From: Aureispira anguillae
GTDB lineage: Bacteria > Bacteroidota > Bacteroidia > Chitinophagales > Saprospiraceae
DNA: 64,000 nt
Direction of reading: 5' to 3'
NCBI RefSeq assembly: GCF_026000115.1
Contig: NZ_AP026867.1
Span: forward strand, 6,611,001-6,675,000
In this document: in pieces, positions 35,315-44,384 of the stretch
Numbering within the stretch: the first letter of the stretch is position 1
Layout of the letters: every line of letters starts with the position of its first letter
Translations under genes and position numbers: made by a program
Notes under the pieces: generated by a model
What the model saw: the letters and a program-made list of their open reading frames with translations, nothing else
The model's database searches: none
What the model was told of the DNA's origin: nothing

Positions 35315-36121
35315 ATGTTGCATCTATTACAACTGGAGTGGAAAAAAGTGGCTCCTAATCGTTCTTTTCGATTGGCAATGGGCATGTATGTGATTTTATT
35401 GCCACTGTTATATTTAACCGTTAAGTCAATGACTTCCTCTGGCAAGGGAGCACCAGCGGAAATGGTACAGTCTTTTTATGTATTTCCTAATATTTGGGAC
35501 ACCATTGCTTATTGGGCAAGTTGGTTAACTTTTTTCTTGTTGGTATATATCTCTATATGGATGGTTACTTCAGAGCATTCCTTCAAGACAATGCGACAGA
35601 ATTTGATTACGGGAATGGAGCGCCGATCTTTTTTATTGGGCAAGGTAATGATGATGACCCTATTGGCACTTTTTGCTACCTTATATATGGCAATTGTTGC
35701 GTATATCTATGGCTCTTTTGCTGGAGGCTATGGCAATCCTTGGGGGCATGAAATCAATGCTGTTTGGCGTTTTTTTGTTCAAAATATGTTCTATATGAGT
35801 TTCGCCTTTATGTTAGCGGTACTCTTTAATAGAAGCGGTTTGGCAATGATTGTGTTCTTTGCTTATTTATTAATTGTAGAACGAATTATTCGCTATTTAG
35901 TTTTTCTCAATTTATTAGACCAGCTCAAGTGGGGGAGTTATTTCCCAGGTAGTGCAGCTTGGGATGTTGTTCCTTTTTATATGGCAAAAAAAGCTCCTTC
36001 TTTTAATCAAGAAATTGCAGAACTTATTTTGCCTTATAATGTTGCAACGGGGCTTACTATTGTGTATACTATTCTTTTCTTAGGAATTGCTTATCGTGTA
36101 TTCATGACTAGAGATTTATAG
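35315..36121 (+). CDS. ABC-2-type transporter permease
   Basis: I place the start at ATG 35315 (MLHLLQLEWKKVAPNRSF), which is typical for ABC-2 permeases; a longer reading from 35264 would overlap rlmN by 35 nt. The 268-residue protein has about six TM helices: the first near 25-45, then after a loop SEHSFKTMRQNLITGMERRSFLLGK-like (the coupling region), helices 3-6. The final pair ends in VFMTRDL. It would need an ATPase, which is not adjacent here, so the substrate and pump partner are unknown. It converges with the M23 gene, with a 3-bp gap between stops. Confidence 0.85.
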   Translation: MLHLLQLEWKKVAPNRSFRLAMGMYVILLPLLYLTVKSMTSSGKGAPAEMVQSFYVFPNIWDTIAYWASWLTFFLLVYISIWMVTSEHSFKTMRQNLITGMERRSFLLGKVMMMTLLALFATLYMAIVAYIYGSFAGGYGNPWGHEINAVWRFFVQNMFYMSFAFMLAVLFNRSGLAMIVFFAYLLIVERIIRYLVFLNLLDQLKWGSYFPGSAAWDVVPFYMAKKAPSFNQEIAELILPYNVATGLTIVYTILFLGIAYRVFMTRDL

Positions 36122-36130
36122 CCTCTAGTC
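36106..36130. terminator. Short symmetrical hairpin between convergent genes
   Basis: An 8-bp inverted repeat (36106-36113/36123-36130) spans the ends of the ABC permease and M23 genes. It could terminate both, but there are no T-runs. Confidence 0.3.
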
Positions 36131-36976
36131 TTTAAATTGAATATAACGTTGTGCATTAATGGGTTGACCATTGAACCACATCTCAAAATGCAAATGCGGA
36201 CCATCTGTCATTTCTCCTGTATTGCCAATAATTGCGATACCTTCTCCTGCATGAACAATGTCTCCTGCTTTTTTGAGCAAAGAAGAGTTGTGTTTGTAGA
36301 ACGAAATGATATTATTATCGTGCTGAATAGCTAACATATGTCCAGTATCTGCCGACCAAGTTGCTACAATTACGGTTCCTTTTTGAGTGGCTTTGATGAC
36401 TTCGCCTTTGGGGGCAACAATGTCCGTTCCATAATGCCCACGGCTAGGAGCAAAGGTGTCAGATATAATTCCTTTTAGTGGTGCGGTAAAAATCATAGCG
36501 CTAATATCTGTATTTGTCTGTAGGGTGTTTTCTATTAAATTACCCAACTCTGTTTCGCTATCTACACTTTCCATCAAGACTTTTAACTCATCCGATTTTT
36601 GTGGTACAACAACTTCTTTCCCTGATTTTTGGGCAGAGGGATCTTTTATATCATTGGCATATTCAAACTTTTCATAGACCAAATCTTTGATTTTTAGAAT
36701 AAATAAATCCCGATCAGCCACAGCTTGCTCTAACGAGTCAATATGAACATAGATCTTACTGATTTGTGAACGAATATTTTGATTGCTATGCTCTGGTACA
36801 ATCCGTCCCATTGGAGTAAAAACCAGCAATAGAATGGTAAATAAGCTAATGACCATAACAATGGCACCAATAATTGCAATTACATTAAAAGGAATCAACC
36901 TAAAAGAGCGTTCTTCTTGAAATGTTTCATCATTAATAAGTACCAACCGATATTTTTCATCTATCCACTTGAACAT
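36125..36976 (-). CDS. M23-family (LytM) peptidase with N-terminal TM anchor
   Basis: The start is set at ATG 36976 (MFKWIDEKYRLVLINDETF), which matches the usual N-terminus of this Bacteroidota family; a 14-codon longer form starts at 37018. A TM helix (about 32-54) leads to a periplasmic linker with helical stretches, then the LytM domain. Zinc ligands His181 and Asp185 (RGHYGTDIVAPKG) are present, with GPHLHFE further on. It should be a membrane-bound peptidoglycan endopeptidase or, in this family, a cell-shape or division regulator. A minus-strand TACTTTTGC (37090-37097 region) is a likely promoter box. Confidence 0.9.
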   Translation of the reverse strand: MFKWIDEKYRLVLINDETFQEERSFRLIPFNVIAIIGAIVMVISLFTILLLVFTPMGRIVPEHSNQNIRSQISKIYVHIDSLEQAVADRDLFILKIKDLVYEKFEYANDIKDPSAQKSGKEVVVPQKSDELKVLMESVDSETELGNLIENTLQTNTDISAMIFTAPLKGIISDTFAPSRGHYGTDIVAPKGEVIKATQKGTVIVATWSADTGHMLAIQHDNNIISFYKHNSSLLKKAGDIVHAGEGIAIIGNTGEMTDGPHLHFEMWFNGQPINAQRYIQFKD

Positions 36977-37089
36977 GAGAACCTTTTTATTTAGCAAGAC
37001 CAAGCTTAAATTAAACACTTGTAGTTTGGATTTCTGAATATAAAGTGCTTTTTTAAACGGTCAAAAATTCAAATTAAAAACATAGAGGG

Positions 37090-37097
37090 CAAAAGTA
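37090..37097 (-). promoter_or_regulatory. Possible -7 box for the membrane M23 peptidase gene
   Basis: The minus strand reads TACTTTTG followed by C, fitting TAnnTTTGY, about 115 nt before the start codon. The same octamer context (TTTGTACTTTTG) recurs upstream of porV. Confidence 0.38.
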
Positions 37098-37183
37098 CAA
37101 AAAGAATAGGGGGATTTATCACATAAACTCTTACACTTTCGTTAAAAAATTGACACAAGGCAGCAAAAGTTAAATAAAGAGCG

Positions 37184-37191
37184 TATTTTTG
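37184..37191 (+). promoter_or_regulatory. Possible -7 box for the sprE/porW gene
   Basis: TATTTTTG fits TAnnTTTG, 95 nt before the chosen start of the SprE-like gene. No -33 box at 19-21 nt is seen. Confidence 0.33.
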
Positions 37192-37285
37192 TAGATAGCA
37201 CGCTCTTCTTTTTATGCTTGTTGTTCTAATAATTGTAAAACAAGAGCTTTTGACCCAAAATTATAGTAGCAAAACGATTCATTGC

Positions 37286-40099
37286 ATGAAAAGTCTATTC
37301 ATATTCTTTAGTACCATCGGGCTAACCATCATTATGTTGGTAGGATGTGCTAAACAAACTCTTGTTACCAAGCCTTATCACAACTTAACAGGGCGTTACA
37401 ATGCTTATTATAATGCCAATTTGCGTGTTGTAGAGAGCTTTGATTTGTTGAACAAGCAACATCAGGACAATTACAATAAGTACTTGGAAATGTATCCTTA
37501 TGCGGCAGTAGCCGATGCAGGGGCGGTCAAGCAACCATTGGATGAAGCCATTACTAAATGCGCTCGAAATATTAAATTACATACGGTTGGGAATTGGACC
37601 GATGATAGCTATCATTTGATGGGAAAGGCTGAGTTTTTACAAAAGGAGTATGAACGTGCTGCTAATACTTTTAAATTTATTGTCGATAAATACCATCCAG
37701 AAAATGTTGCCAAAGAGTTAGAAAAACTCAAAAAGAAAAAGAAGAAAAAAAAGAGAAAGAAAAAGCGTAGAAAACGCAAAAAGAGAAAGAAAAAGAAGAA
37801 GTCCCAAAAGAAAAAAACGAAGCAAGAGGCTGAGGATGAAGAGGACGAAAAACCAATCAAATATGGCATCAAACATCGTCCTGTACGATATCGTTCTATG
37901 CTTTGGTTGGCTAAAACGTACATTGAATTGGGACAATTTGATGAGGCGGGGTATTATCTGCGACAATTAGAAAATGATAAAAAGGTTCCTAAAAAACTTT
38001 ATCCAAGAATTCAAGCTGTTATTGCTTATAGTTGGATCAAACAGAAAGAGTACGAAAAGGCTATAGAGCCTTTAGAATTGGCTGTAGCGCATACAAAAAA
38101 GAAAACGATCAAAAATCGTTACGTCTATTTATTGGGGCAAATCTATCAGATGCAAGGAAATAGCCAATTGGCAATGGAGCGTTTTCATCATATTTTGCGT
38201 TTACGCCCTAGTTATGAGATGGAATTTAATGCTCGTCTTAATATGGCAAAAAATGCAGCTGGTGCAACGGGCAAAAAGGTAGTCGATCCTGAAATCGCTT
38301 TGAAACGCATGTTGCGTGATTCAAAGAATGAAGAATACAAAGATCAAATCTATTTTGCTTTAGCCGAAATTAAATTAAAATCAGGTAATAAAGAGGATGG
38401 AATTCTTGCTTTACAGCAATCCTTAAATTATAGCAGTAATAATGCGCAACGTACTGAAGGCTGCCTACTATTGGCTCAATTGTTTTATGAAAAGGATGAC
38501 TTTGTTCAGTCCTATGCTTATTACGATAGTACCATCCAAGTAATGGATAAAAAGGATGAGCGCTTTGCAACCACAGATCTGTATAAACATCGATTAAAAG
38601 GCGTGGCTACTCATTTAGCAGCAAAGATAGATAAAGATAGTATGTTAGTGGTTGGTTCTTGGGAGCGATTAAAACAAGAACGTTGGGCGATTAATGGAAT
38701 GGAAATGGAAGAAGCGATGGCAAAAAATCGTGCAGCAAAAGGACCTAATAACCCGTTGCCTACTAAAAAAGGATTTCGTGAAATGGAACTGAGTTCTATG
38801 AATGCTGCTACAGATCGACCATTACCTAGCCGAACAGGATCTAGAGGTGCAACAGGGACGGTAACGATTTCGGATGCAGCATTACAAAAATCAAAATTTC
38901 CATTGTATAATGCCACCCTCAAAAAGAAGGGAGAACGTGAGTTTGAAAAGCGTTGGAATAAACGTTCTTGGGTGGATAATTGGAGACGTTCAGATCGAGA
39001 AGAGGACATTACAATAAATGATGAAGAAATTGCTGCTGCTGTTCCTAAAACACAAGCAGAGATTGATGCCTACCTGAAGAAAAAGGGAGTGCCTAAGAGC
39101 GATCAAGAAAAAGAAGCATTGGCGCTAAAAGTTGGTGAGGCTATGTTTAAAGCGGCAGAACATTATAGAGAGGATTTAGGTAGAAATGACAAAGCGCTCC
39201 AATTGGTTAAACAATTGGTTGCTAAGTATCCTGATAATCCTTATGCTGTAGAGGCGATGTTTTTGGCTTACAATATCTATTCGGAAAAAAACAATGCTAC
39301 CCAAGCCAATTATTATAAAAATGAAATTCTTAAAAAGTATCCAGAATCAAATATTGCAAAAGTGTTGAGCGATCCTGAATTTGCTAATTCTGAAAAAATT
39401 AAGTATCAAAAAATTAACCAATATTATGACGATACTTATGCTATGATCCAAGATGGAAAAGCAGAGCAGGCTTTGAGTAGAGTTCGTGCCGTTCCAACGG
39501 AGTTTGGGAGCAATTATGAAATGAAAGCACGTTTTGCCATATTGGAAGCTATGTGTGTAGGGGGAATGAAAGGAGAACAGGATTATATCAAAGCATTAAG
39601 AATTATTGTTACTAGTTTTCCCAACACCAAAGAAGAAAAGCAGGCTAAGGCAATGATCGCTATTTTAGGTGGCAATAAAGCAAAAAATAAAGGAGGAGCA
39701 GTAAATAATAATAAGGGGGGAGCCAAAGACTTAGTGCCTTATCGAGTAAATATGAAAACCAAGCATCTTATCTTGGTTGTGTTTGACAATAAAAAGACAA
39801 AAATTAATCAGTATAGAGCAGGATTAACGGAGTTTAACAACAAGTTCTATTTAAACAACCGTTTGAGTGTTTCTTCTATTTTGGTAGATGGAGGAACGCC
39901 TAGTTTGACGATTCGTGGTGCTTTTACGAGCGGAGAGCAGGCAATGAAGTACGTAACAGATGCTAGAGCTAATCCAGAATTTTTACCAGGTGTAAAAGGC
40001 TATACCATTTATGCGATTTCTCAAGAAAATTATGGGCTAGCAATGACTACACAAAAGTTCTATCAGTACCGTGCATTTTTTGAGAAACATTACCGATAA
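37286..40099 (+). CDS. sprE: T9SS/gliding TPR lipoprotein SprE/PorW-like
   Basis: The start is ATG 37286, because it opens a proper lipoprotein signal (MLVGC, Cys21); an upstream ATG at 37214 adds residues without purpose. The 937-residue protein has the SprE/PorW opening (KPYHNLTGRYNAYYNAN), then several TPR-like helical repeats in two blocks (about 100-430 and 600-800) and a C-terminal domain repeating YRAGLTEFNNKFY-like segments. SprE/PorW is needed for T9SS secretion and gliding, probably linking the outer-membrane translocon to the PorKN ring. Residues 147-179 are an almost unbroken Lys/Arg run (29 of 33), followed by a Glu/Asp-rich patch, inside a TPR region; this is unusual. It is probably monocistronic, with a terminator downstream. 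Confidence 0.88.
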   Translation: MKSLFIFFSTIGLTIIMLVGCAKQTLVTKPYHNLTGRYNAYYNANLRVVESFDLLNKQHQDNYNKYLEMYPYAAVADAGAVKQPLDEAITKCARNIKLHTVGNWTDDSYHLMGKAEFLQKEYERAANTFKFIVDKYHPENVAKELEKLKKKKKKKKRKKKRRKRKKRKKKKKSQKKKTKQEAEDEEDEKPIKYGIKHRPVRYRSMLWLAKTYIELGQFDEAGYYLRQLENDKKVPKKLYPRIQAVIAYSWIKQKEYEKAIEPLELAVAHTKKKTIKNRYVYLLGQIYQMQGNSQLAMERFHHILRLRPSYEMEFNARLNMAKNAAGATGKKVVDPEIALKRMLRDSKNEEYKDQIYFALAEIKLKSGNKEDGILALQQSLNYSSNNAQRTEGCLLLAQLFYEKDDFVQSYAYYDSTIQVMDKKDERFATTDLYKHRLKGVATHLAAKIDKDSMLVVGSWERLKQERWAINGMEMEEAMAKNRAAKGPNNPLPTKKGFREMELSSMNAATDRPLPSRTGSRGATGTVTISDAALQKSKFPLYNATLKKKGEREFEKRWNKRSWVDNWRRSDREEDITINDEEIAAAVPKTQAEIDAYLKKKGVPKSDQEKEALALKVGEAMFKAAEHYREDLGRNDKALQLVKQLVAKYPDNPYAVEAMFLAYNIYSEKNNATQANYYKNEILKKYPESNIAKVLSDPEFANSEKIKYQKINQYYDDTYAMIQDGKAEQALSRVRAVPTEFGSNYEMKARFAILEAMCVGGMKGEQDYIKALRIIVTSFPNTKEEKQAKAMIAILGGNKAKNKGGAVNNNKGGAKDLVPYRVNMKTKHLILVVFDNKKTKINQYRAGLTEFNNKFYLNNRLSVSSILVDGGTPSLTIRGAFTSGEQAMKYVTDARANPEFLPGVKGYTIYAISQENYGLAMTTQKFYQYRAFFEKHYR

Positions 40100-40133
40100 A
40101 TAAGAGAATCAACCTATTGATAAAATTGGCATT

Positions 40134-40164
40134 TCTTCTAGAAAGAGATGCCAATTCTTTTTTT
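40134..40164 (+). terminator. Terminator after the SprE/PorW-like gene
   Basis: A stem of about 14 bp with one mismatch, starting AATTGGCAT and closing ATGCCAATT, is followed by CTTTTTTT. It lies 35 nt after the stop: a good intrinsic terminator. Confidence 0.75.
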
Positions 40165-40326
40165 ATCTTTGTACTGATTCAAGTTGAAAACCTTGGTGCT
40201 ATAGGAGGTTTATAAAATATATAGCGTTTTACAAAAATTGTTACTCCGTGCAATCCATTGGATACAAATTGCTTTTGCCTTGTAGTTTTGTTGCACTTAT
40301 GAAACAGTTAATGAAAAAATAACAGT

Positions 40327-43005
40327 ATGCCTAAATATATAGAAGATTTGTCAGAACAGTCCAACCCCTCAGATGTTCGTTTGATTGAAAGAGAAAAAAG
40401 AGTTGCCAAGTATCAAAATTTCATTAAATGGATGTGGCGATTGTACGCATTGGGAATTTTATTGGCGATAGGAATTTTTGTAATGCTTTCTTTTGATTTA
40501 CCTTCTTTTGAAGAATTGGAGAATCCTAGGAGTCGTATTGCTTCTAATATTTATTCGTCTGATCATGCCATTCTAGGGAAGTATTATATAGAAAATAGAA
40601 CACCTGTAGAATACGATAGTTTGTCTCCGCACTTGATTAATGCCTTGATTGCGACAGAGGATGCTCGTTATTTGGAGCATTCTGGAATCGATGCGGAAGC
40701 TCTAGGGAGGGTGTTTGTAAAAACGTTGATTCTTCAGCAAAGTGGTGCTGGTGGAGGTAGTACAATTTCTCAACAATTGGCTAAATTATTAGTAGGGCGT
40801 CCTAATACTAAAAATAAGGGTACCATTAAACGAGCTTGGTTATTGGTTTCTACCAAACTAAAAGAATGGTTGACAGCAGTTCGTTTGGAACGCTCCTATA
40901 CCAAACAAGAGATTATTGCCTTGTATTTTAATGAATTTGACTTTTTGTATGGAGCCAATGGAATCAAATCAGCGGCAGAAATTTATTACGACAAGCATCC
41001 TTATGATCTGAGCATTACGGAAGCTGCTATGTTGGTGCGCATGCTAAAAAATCCGTCCTTGTATAATCCCAGACGACATGTTGAACGAGCTAGCAAGGGT
41101 AGAGAACAGGTGTTAAAAAATATGCAAATCAAAGGGCATATTACAGAGGCAGAATATCATAAACTGCGTGTGACTCCCGTTGAAATGTCTAAATTTAGAG
41201 TTAAAGATCACAACGATGGGATTGCAACTTATTTTCGGATGTATCTGAGAGATTATCTCAAAAAACTATTGGTGCAATTGGCAAAGGATAATCCGCAGTT
41301 TCAGAAACCAGATGGTACTCCTTATGACATTTATAGAGATGGCTTAAAAATCTACACAACAATTGATTCTAGAGTGCAAAGGCATGCCGAAAAGGCTGCT
41401 TTAGACCACTTAAAAGAGCATCAAACTCGCTTATTTAAAACATGGTCAGATTGGAATCATCCTAATCCTCCTATTAATTCAAAAATCAAAAACCCTTGGA
41501 CACGAAAAACCTCAAAAAATACAGATGCAGAGATGAATTTGCGTCGTTTGGGTTTGTTAAAACAAGTTTGGGGATCACCTCGTTATCAAAAGGTACGATC
41601 TAAATTTATGCCTACAGCAGTTGCCCATAAATTAAGAGATATTGATATTGATAGATTGTTCCAAATTGTTGAGTACGACAAAAAACCGAAACGAAAAAAT
41701 CGCTATTCTCCTTGGGTAGATGGAAAAGCCTTGCTGAAAAAATGGGAAGAAACGGGATTCATTTCCTCCAAACAAGCGCAGAATTACAAAGATATTTTGA
41801 CCAGCAAAGCAATTGATTCGCTCCAAAAGCAAAATAAAGCGATCATGGATTATATGAAAACGCCTGTTCAAACAACGGTGTTTGCTTATAACAAAAGAGG
41901 AGAAAAAGATACCTTAATGAGCCCGTTTGATTCGATCCGTTATCATAGAATGCATCTGCAAACAGGAATGTTGGCCTTGGAACCCACAACTGGAGCGATT
42001 AAGGCTTGGGTAGGAGGAATTAACCACAAATACTTTAAGTTTGATCATGTTAATAAAGATCAGGCTGCTCGCCAAGTAGGCTCAACGATTAAACCATTTT
42101 TGTATGCTTTGACAGTAGATCTAAAAGGCTATTCTCCTTGTTTTAAGGTGTGGGATCAACCTACCACTATTTCAAAAGGAGAGGGGCAATTTGGATTATT
42201 AAAAGATTGGACACCTAAGAACGCAGGTGGTTTTAGCGGGGACGAAATTACCTTAACAGAGGCTTTAAATCGTTCTTTGAACTCGGTTTCTGCTTATTTG
42301 ATGAAGGAGCTAAAAGGTCCAGAACCTTTCCGAAATTTTTTGGCTGATGTTGGGATTGATACTTCTAATGGTCGAGTGCCAACTTCGGCGGCACTTTGTT
42401 TGGGAGTGCCTAACTTATCACCTTTTGAAATGGCAGGAGGATATACCATTTTTGCAAATAAAGGGACTTACACGGAGCCAATCTTTATTGATCGAATTGA
42501 AGATAAAAATGGCAATCTCATTTATTCGGCGGGGCAGGATCAACGTTCAGAAGCTATTTTGTCTGAACAGGGGGCTTATGTGATGAATCAGATGTTGCAA
42601 CGCATACAGAGAGGGCGTTTGAGAGGGGTGAAATCTTCTTACGGAGGAAAAACAGGAACGACGAATTTTCAAGCAGATGGTTGGTTTATGGGAATAACGC
42701 CAGATTTGGTAGTCGGAACTTGGGTTGGATGCGACGATCGTTATATTCGTTTTAGAAGTTTGACCTATGGGCAGGGAGCAAAAATGGCTCGACCTATTTT
42801 TAGAAATGTTTTATTAAATATGGAGGCAGATTCAACCCTTCGAGAAGATAATGTTTTTAATCCCAATTCAAGATTCCCCATTCCCGAAATTATAGAACGA
42901 GAGATGGACTGTTTAAAATACAATCAGTTTACGGAGGAAAGCATTAAGGATAAAGGCAATGATGCAACCAATACCGATGTTTATGGAACAGATGAAGATT
43001 TTTAA
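40327..43005 (+). CDS. Class A penicillin-binding protein (PBP1A-type transglycosylase/transpeptidase)
   Basis: The 892-residue protein has an N-terminal cytosolic segment and one TM helix (about 36-56). The GT51 glycosyltransferase domain carries catalytic Glu111 in ATEDARYLEH and GGGSTISQQLAK (about 138-149). The transpeptidase domain has Ser586 in SxxK (GSTIKPF), an SLN motif in NRSLNSVSAYL, and KTG at 775-777 (GGKTGTT). All catalytic elements for glycan polymerisation and DD-cross-linking are intact. It acts in the periplasmic face of the inner membrane in cell-wall synthesis. A helical insert (about 350-520) between domains is longer than in short PBPs. A strong terminator follows. Confidence 0.95.
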   Translation: MPKYIEDLSEQSNPSDVRLIEREKRVAKYQNFIKWMWRLYALGILLAIGIFVMLSFDLPSFEELENPRSRIASNIYSSDHAILGKYYIENRTPVEYDSLSPHLINALIATEDARYLEHSGIDAEALGRVFVKTLILQQSGAGGGSTISQQLAKLLVGRPNTKNKGTIKRAWLLVSTKLKEWLTAVRLERSYTKQEIIALYFNEFDFLYGANGIKSAAEIYYDKHPYDLSITEAAMLVRMLKNPSLYNPRRHVERASKGREQVLKNMQIKGHITEAEYHKLRVTPVEMSKFRVKDHNDGIATYFRMYLRDYLKKLLVQLAKDNPQFQKPDGTPYDIYRDGLKIYTTIDSRVQRHAEKAALDHLKEHQTRLFKTWSDWNHPNPPINSKIKNPWTRKTSKNTDAEMNLRRLGLLKQVWGSPRYQKVRSKFMPTAVAHKLRDIDIDRLFQIVEYDKKPKRKNRYSPWVDGKALLKKWEETGFISSKQAQNYKDILTSKAIDSLQKQNKAIMDYMKTPVQTTVFAYNKRGEKDTLMSPFDSIRYHRMHLQTGMLALEPTTGAIKAWVGGINHKYFKFDHVNKDQAARQVGSTIKPFLYALTVDLKGYSPCFKVWDQPTTISKGEGQFGLLKDWTPKNAGGFSGDEITLTEALNRSLNSVSAYLMKELKGPEPFRNFLADVGIDTSNGRVPTSAALCLGVPNLSPFEMAGGYTIFANKGTYTEPIFIDRIEDKNGNLIYSAGQDQRSEAILSEQGAYVMNQMLQRIQRGRLRGVKSSYGGKTGTTNFQADGWFMGITPDLVVGTWVGCDDRYIRFRSLTYGQGAKMARPIFRNVLLNMEADSTLREDNVFNPNSRFPIPEIIEREMDCLKYNQFTEESIKDKGNDATNTDVYGTDEDF

Positions 43006-43036
43006 ATTGAAAAAATCAAGTTAAGTTCAATTATAG

Positions 43037-43079
43037 AAGCCGCTTGCAGATCTAAGATTTGTAAGTGGCTTTTTTTTTG
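43037..43079 (+). terminator. Terminator after the class A PBP gene
   Basis: A 17-bp stem (43037-43053 with 43055-43071, three G-U pairs) is followed by a run of T. It starts 32 nt after the stop. Confidence 0.78.
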
Positions 43080-43422
43080 TAACCTTTAGTTTATTGACCA
43101 TTATAAAGAAACAGAGGAAGTTGTTAAACCTTAACAAAATGTTATTTATACCCACTTAAGTAACGGTTATAGATAATAAATTCAAAACGATCAACGTTTG
43201 AAAAATAATTAAGGAAGCCTTGCCTTTATCTATTTTCTTTGATCTTAAACCAATCGCTTATTGTAGATTTTTACATTTTAACATTACTCCGTTAATTTTA
43301 AATAACTAGCGTCTTAATTCTAATGTGCCCATAACGCAGAAAAAAGATAGAATAGCGACTAAGAATTAGTATTAAACGGATTACTGCTAGTAAAAACTTT
43401 GCAATAAAAAAAATCAAAGAAA
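43080..43422. other. Leader region upstream of gldN
   Basis: No ORF. An imperfect inverted arrangement of CCGTTAAT / ATTAAACGG-like segments flanks 43287-43380, but no consensus promoter box is seen. The gldN promoter must lie here. Confidence 0.3.
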
Positions 43423-44304
43423 ATGAATTCAATCACAAAAATTACCAGCTTGTTGGTAGCTGGATTATTGGTTGTTACCAATTCGATAGATGCTCAAAAT
43501 ACTTACATGACCGAAGCAGGCGTTCGTGTTACAGAGGACAAAAAAGCCTGTAAGAAACCTAGGGATGGTTTTTATGATCGTTATCTGCACAAAGAAAAAA
43601 TGCCACTGCCTTATGACTATATCCATGAAAAAGATGTTTTTTGGGAAAAAAGAATATGGAGAGAAGTTGATACACGTGAAAAAATGAATCATACTTTTGT
43701 TAGTCCGCATGGTCCTTTGATTACGACCCTCTTAGATGCTGCAAAAGAAGGAAACATTACACTTTATAGCTCTTGGGATGAGAAATTCTCTATTGCATTA
43801 AGTCAAGATGAAATCCAAAACCTAATGTCTTACGCTGATACCATTAGTATTTATGATCCAGAAACCCTTCGAGATAGCATTGTTGTTGTCACCAATGAAT
43901 TTAATTGGGAGAATGTACAGAAGTATCGCATCAAGGAAGTTTGGTATTTTGATGAAGAAACCTCTACATTAGGCGTTCGAATATTGGGCATTGCCCCTAT
44001 TATTAATCGCTATGATGATAACGGCGAATTTCTGAATTCTGGTCCCATGTTTTGGGCTTATTATCCAGAATTGAGAAAAACATTTGCGCAAACGGAGACG
44101 TTTAATCCATTGAATGATGGTGCTAGGTTGAGTTGGGATGATTTGTTTGAGGCTCGTCTTTTTTCTTCTTATATTATCAAAGAAAATAATATCCACGATC
44201 GACGTATTAAAGATTATGCAAAGAATGGCACCAATGCTTTATTAGAATCCGAAAGAATTCATTCTGAAATTTTTAATTTTGAACATGACCTTTGGTCTTA
44301 TTAA
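43423..44304 (+). CDS. gldN: Type IX secretion/gliding protein GldN (PorN)
   Basis: The 293-residue exported protein has a signal peptide cut near IDAQ (residue 25). The mature part has the GldN/PorN blocks RDGFYDRYLHKEKMPLPYDY, FWEKRIWREVDTREKMN and PLITTLLDAAKEGNITLY. GldN forms, with the lipoprotein GldK, the large periplasmic rings of the T9SS that touch the outer membrane. In most genomes gldN is the last gene of gldKLMN, but here it stands alone with porV convergent behind it. It could be the only copy or a GldO-like paralogue. A bidirectional terminator follows. Confidence 0.9.
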   Translation: MNSITKITSLLVAGLLVVTNSIDAQNTYMTEAGVRVTEDKKACKKPRDGFYDRYLHKEKMPLPYDYIHEKDVFWEKRIWREVDTREKMNHTFVSPHGPLITTLLDAAKEGNITLYSSWDEKFSIALSQDEIQNLMSYADTISIYDPETLRDSIVVVTNEFNWENVQKYRIKEVWYFDEETSTLGVRILGIAPIINRYDDNGEFLNSGPMFWAYYPELRKTFAQTETFNPLNDGARLSWDDLFEARLFSSYIIKENNIHDRRIKDYAKNGTNALLESERIHSEIFNFEHDLWSY

Positions 44305-44325
44305 AAACATTCCTAAAAAAAAAAT

Positions 44326-44349
44326 GAAGAATGTAAATTTACATTCTTC
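44326..44349. terminator. Bidirectional terminator between gldN and porV
   Basis: A perfect 24-bp palindrome (12-bp arms) has an A-run on its left and a T-run on its right. It can end both the plus-strand gldN and the minus-strand porV transcripts. Confidence 0.85.
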
Positions 44350-44384
44350 GTTTTTTTTGTTTTACTAAGAAGCGACTAATTAGC

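Noticed and set aside
37214-37285. Longer N-terminus for the SprE/PorW-like protein
   Set aside because: The extra 24 residues would put a proper lipoprotein signal inside the chain; the ATG at 37286 gives a standard lipobox.
37612-37966. Two antisense frames rich in Phe/Leu opposite the SprE-like gene
   Set aside because: They are the complement of the polylysine tract, so the stop-free reading follows from the purine bias.
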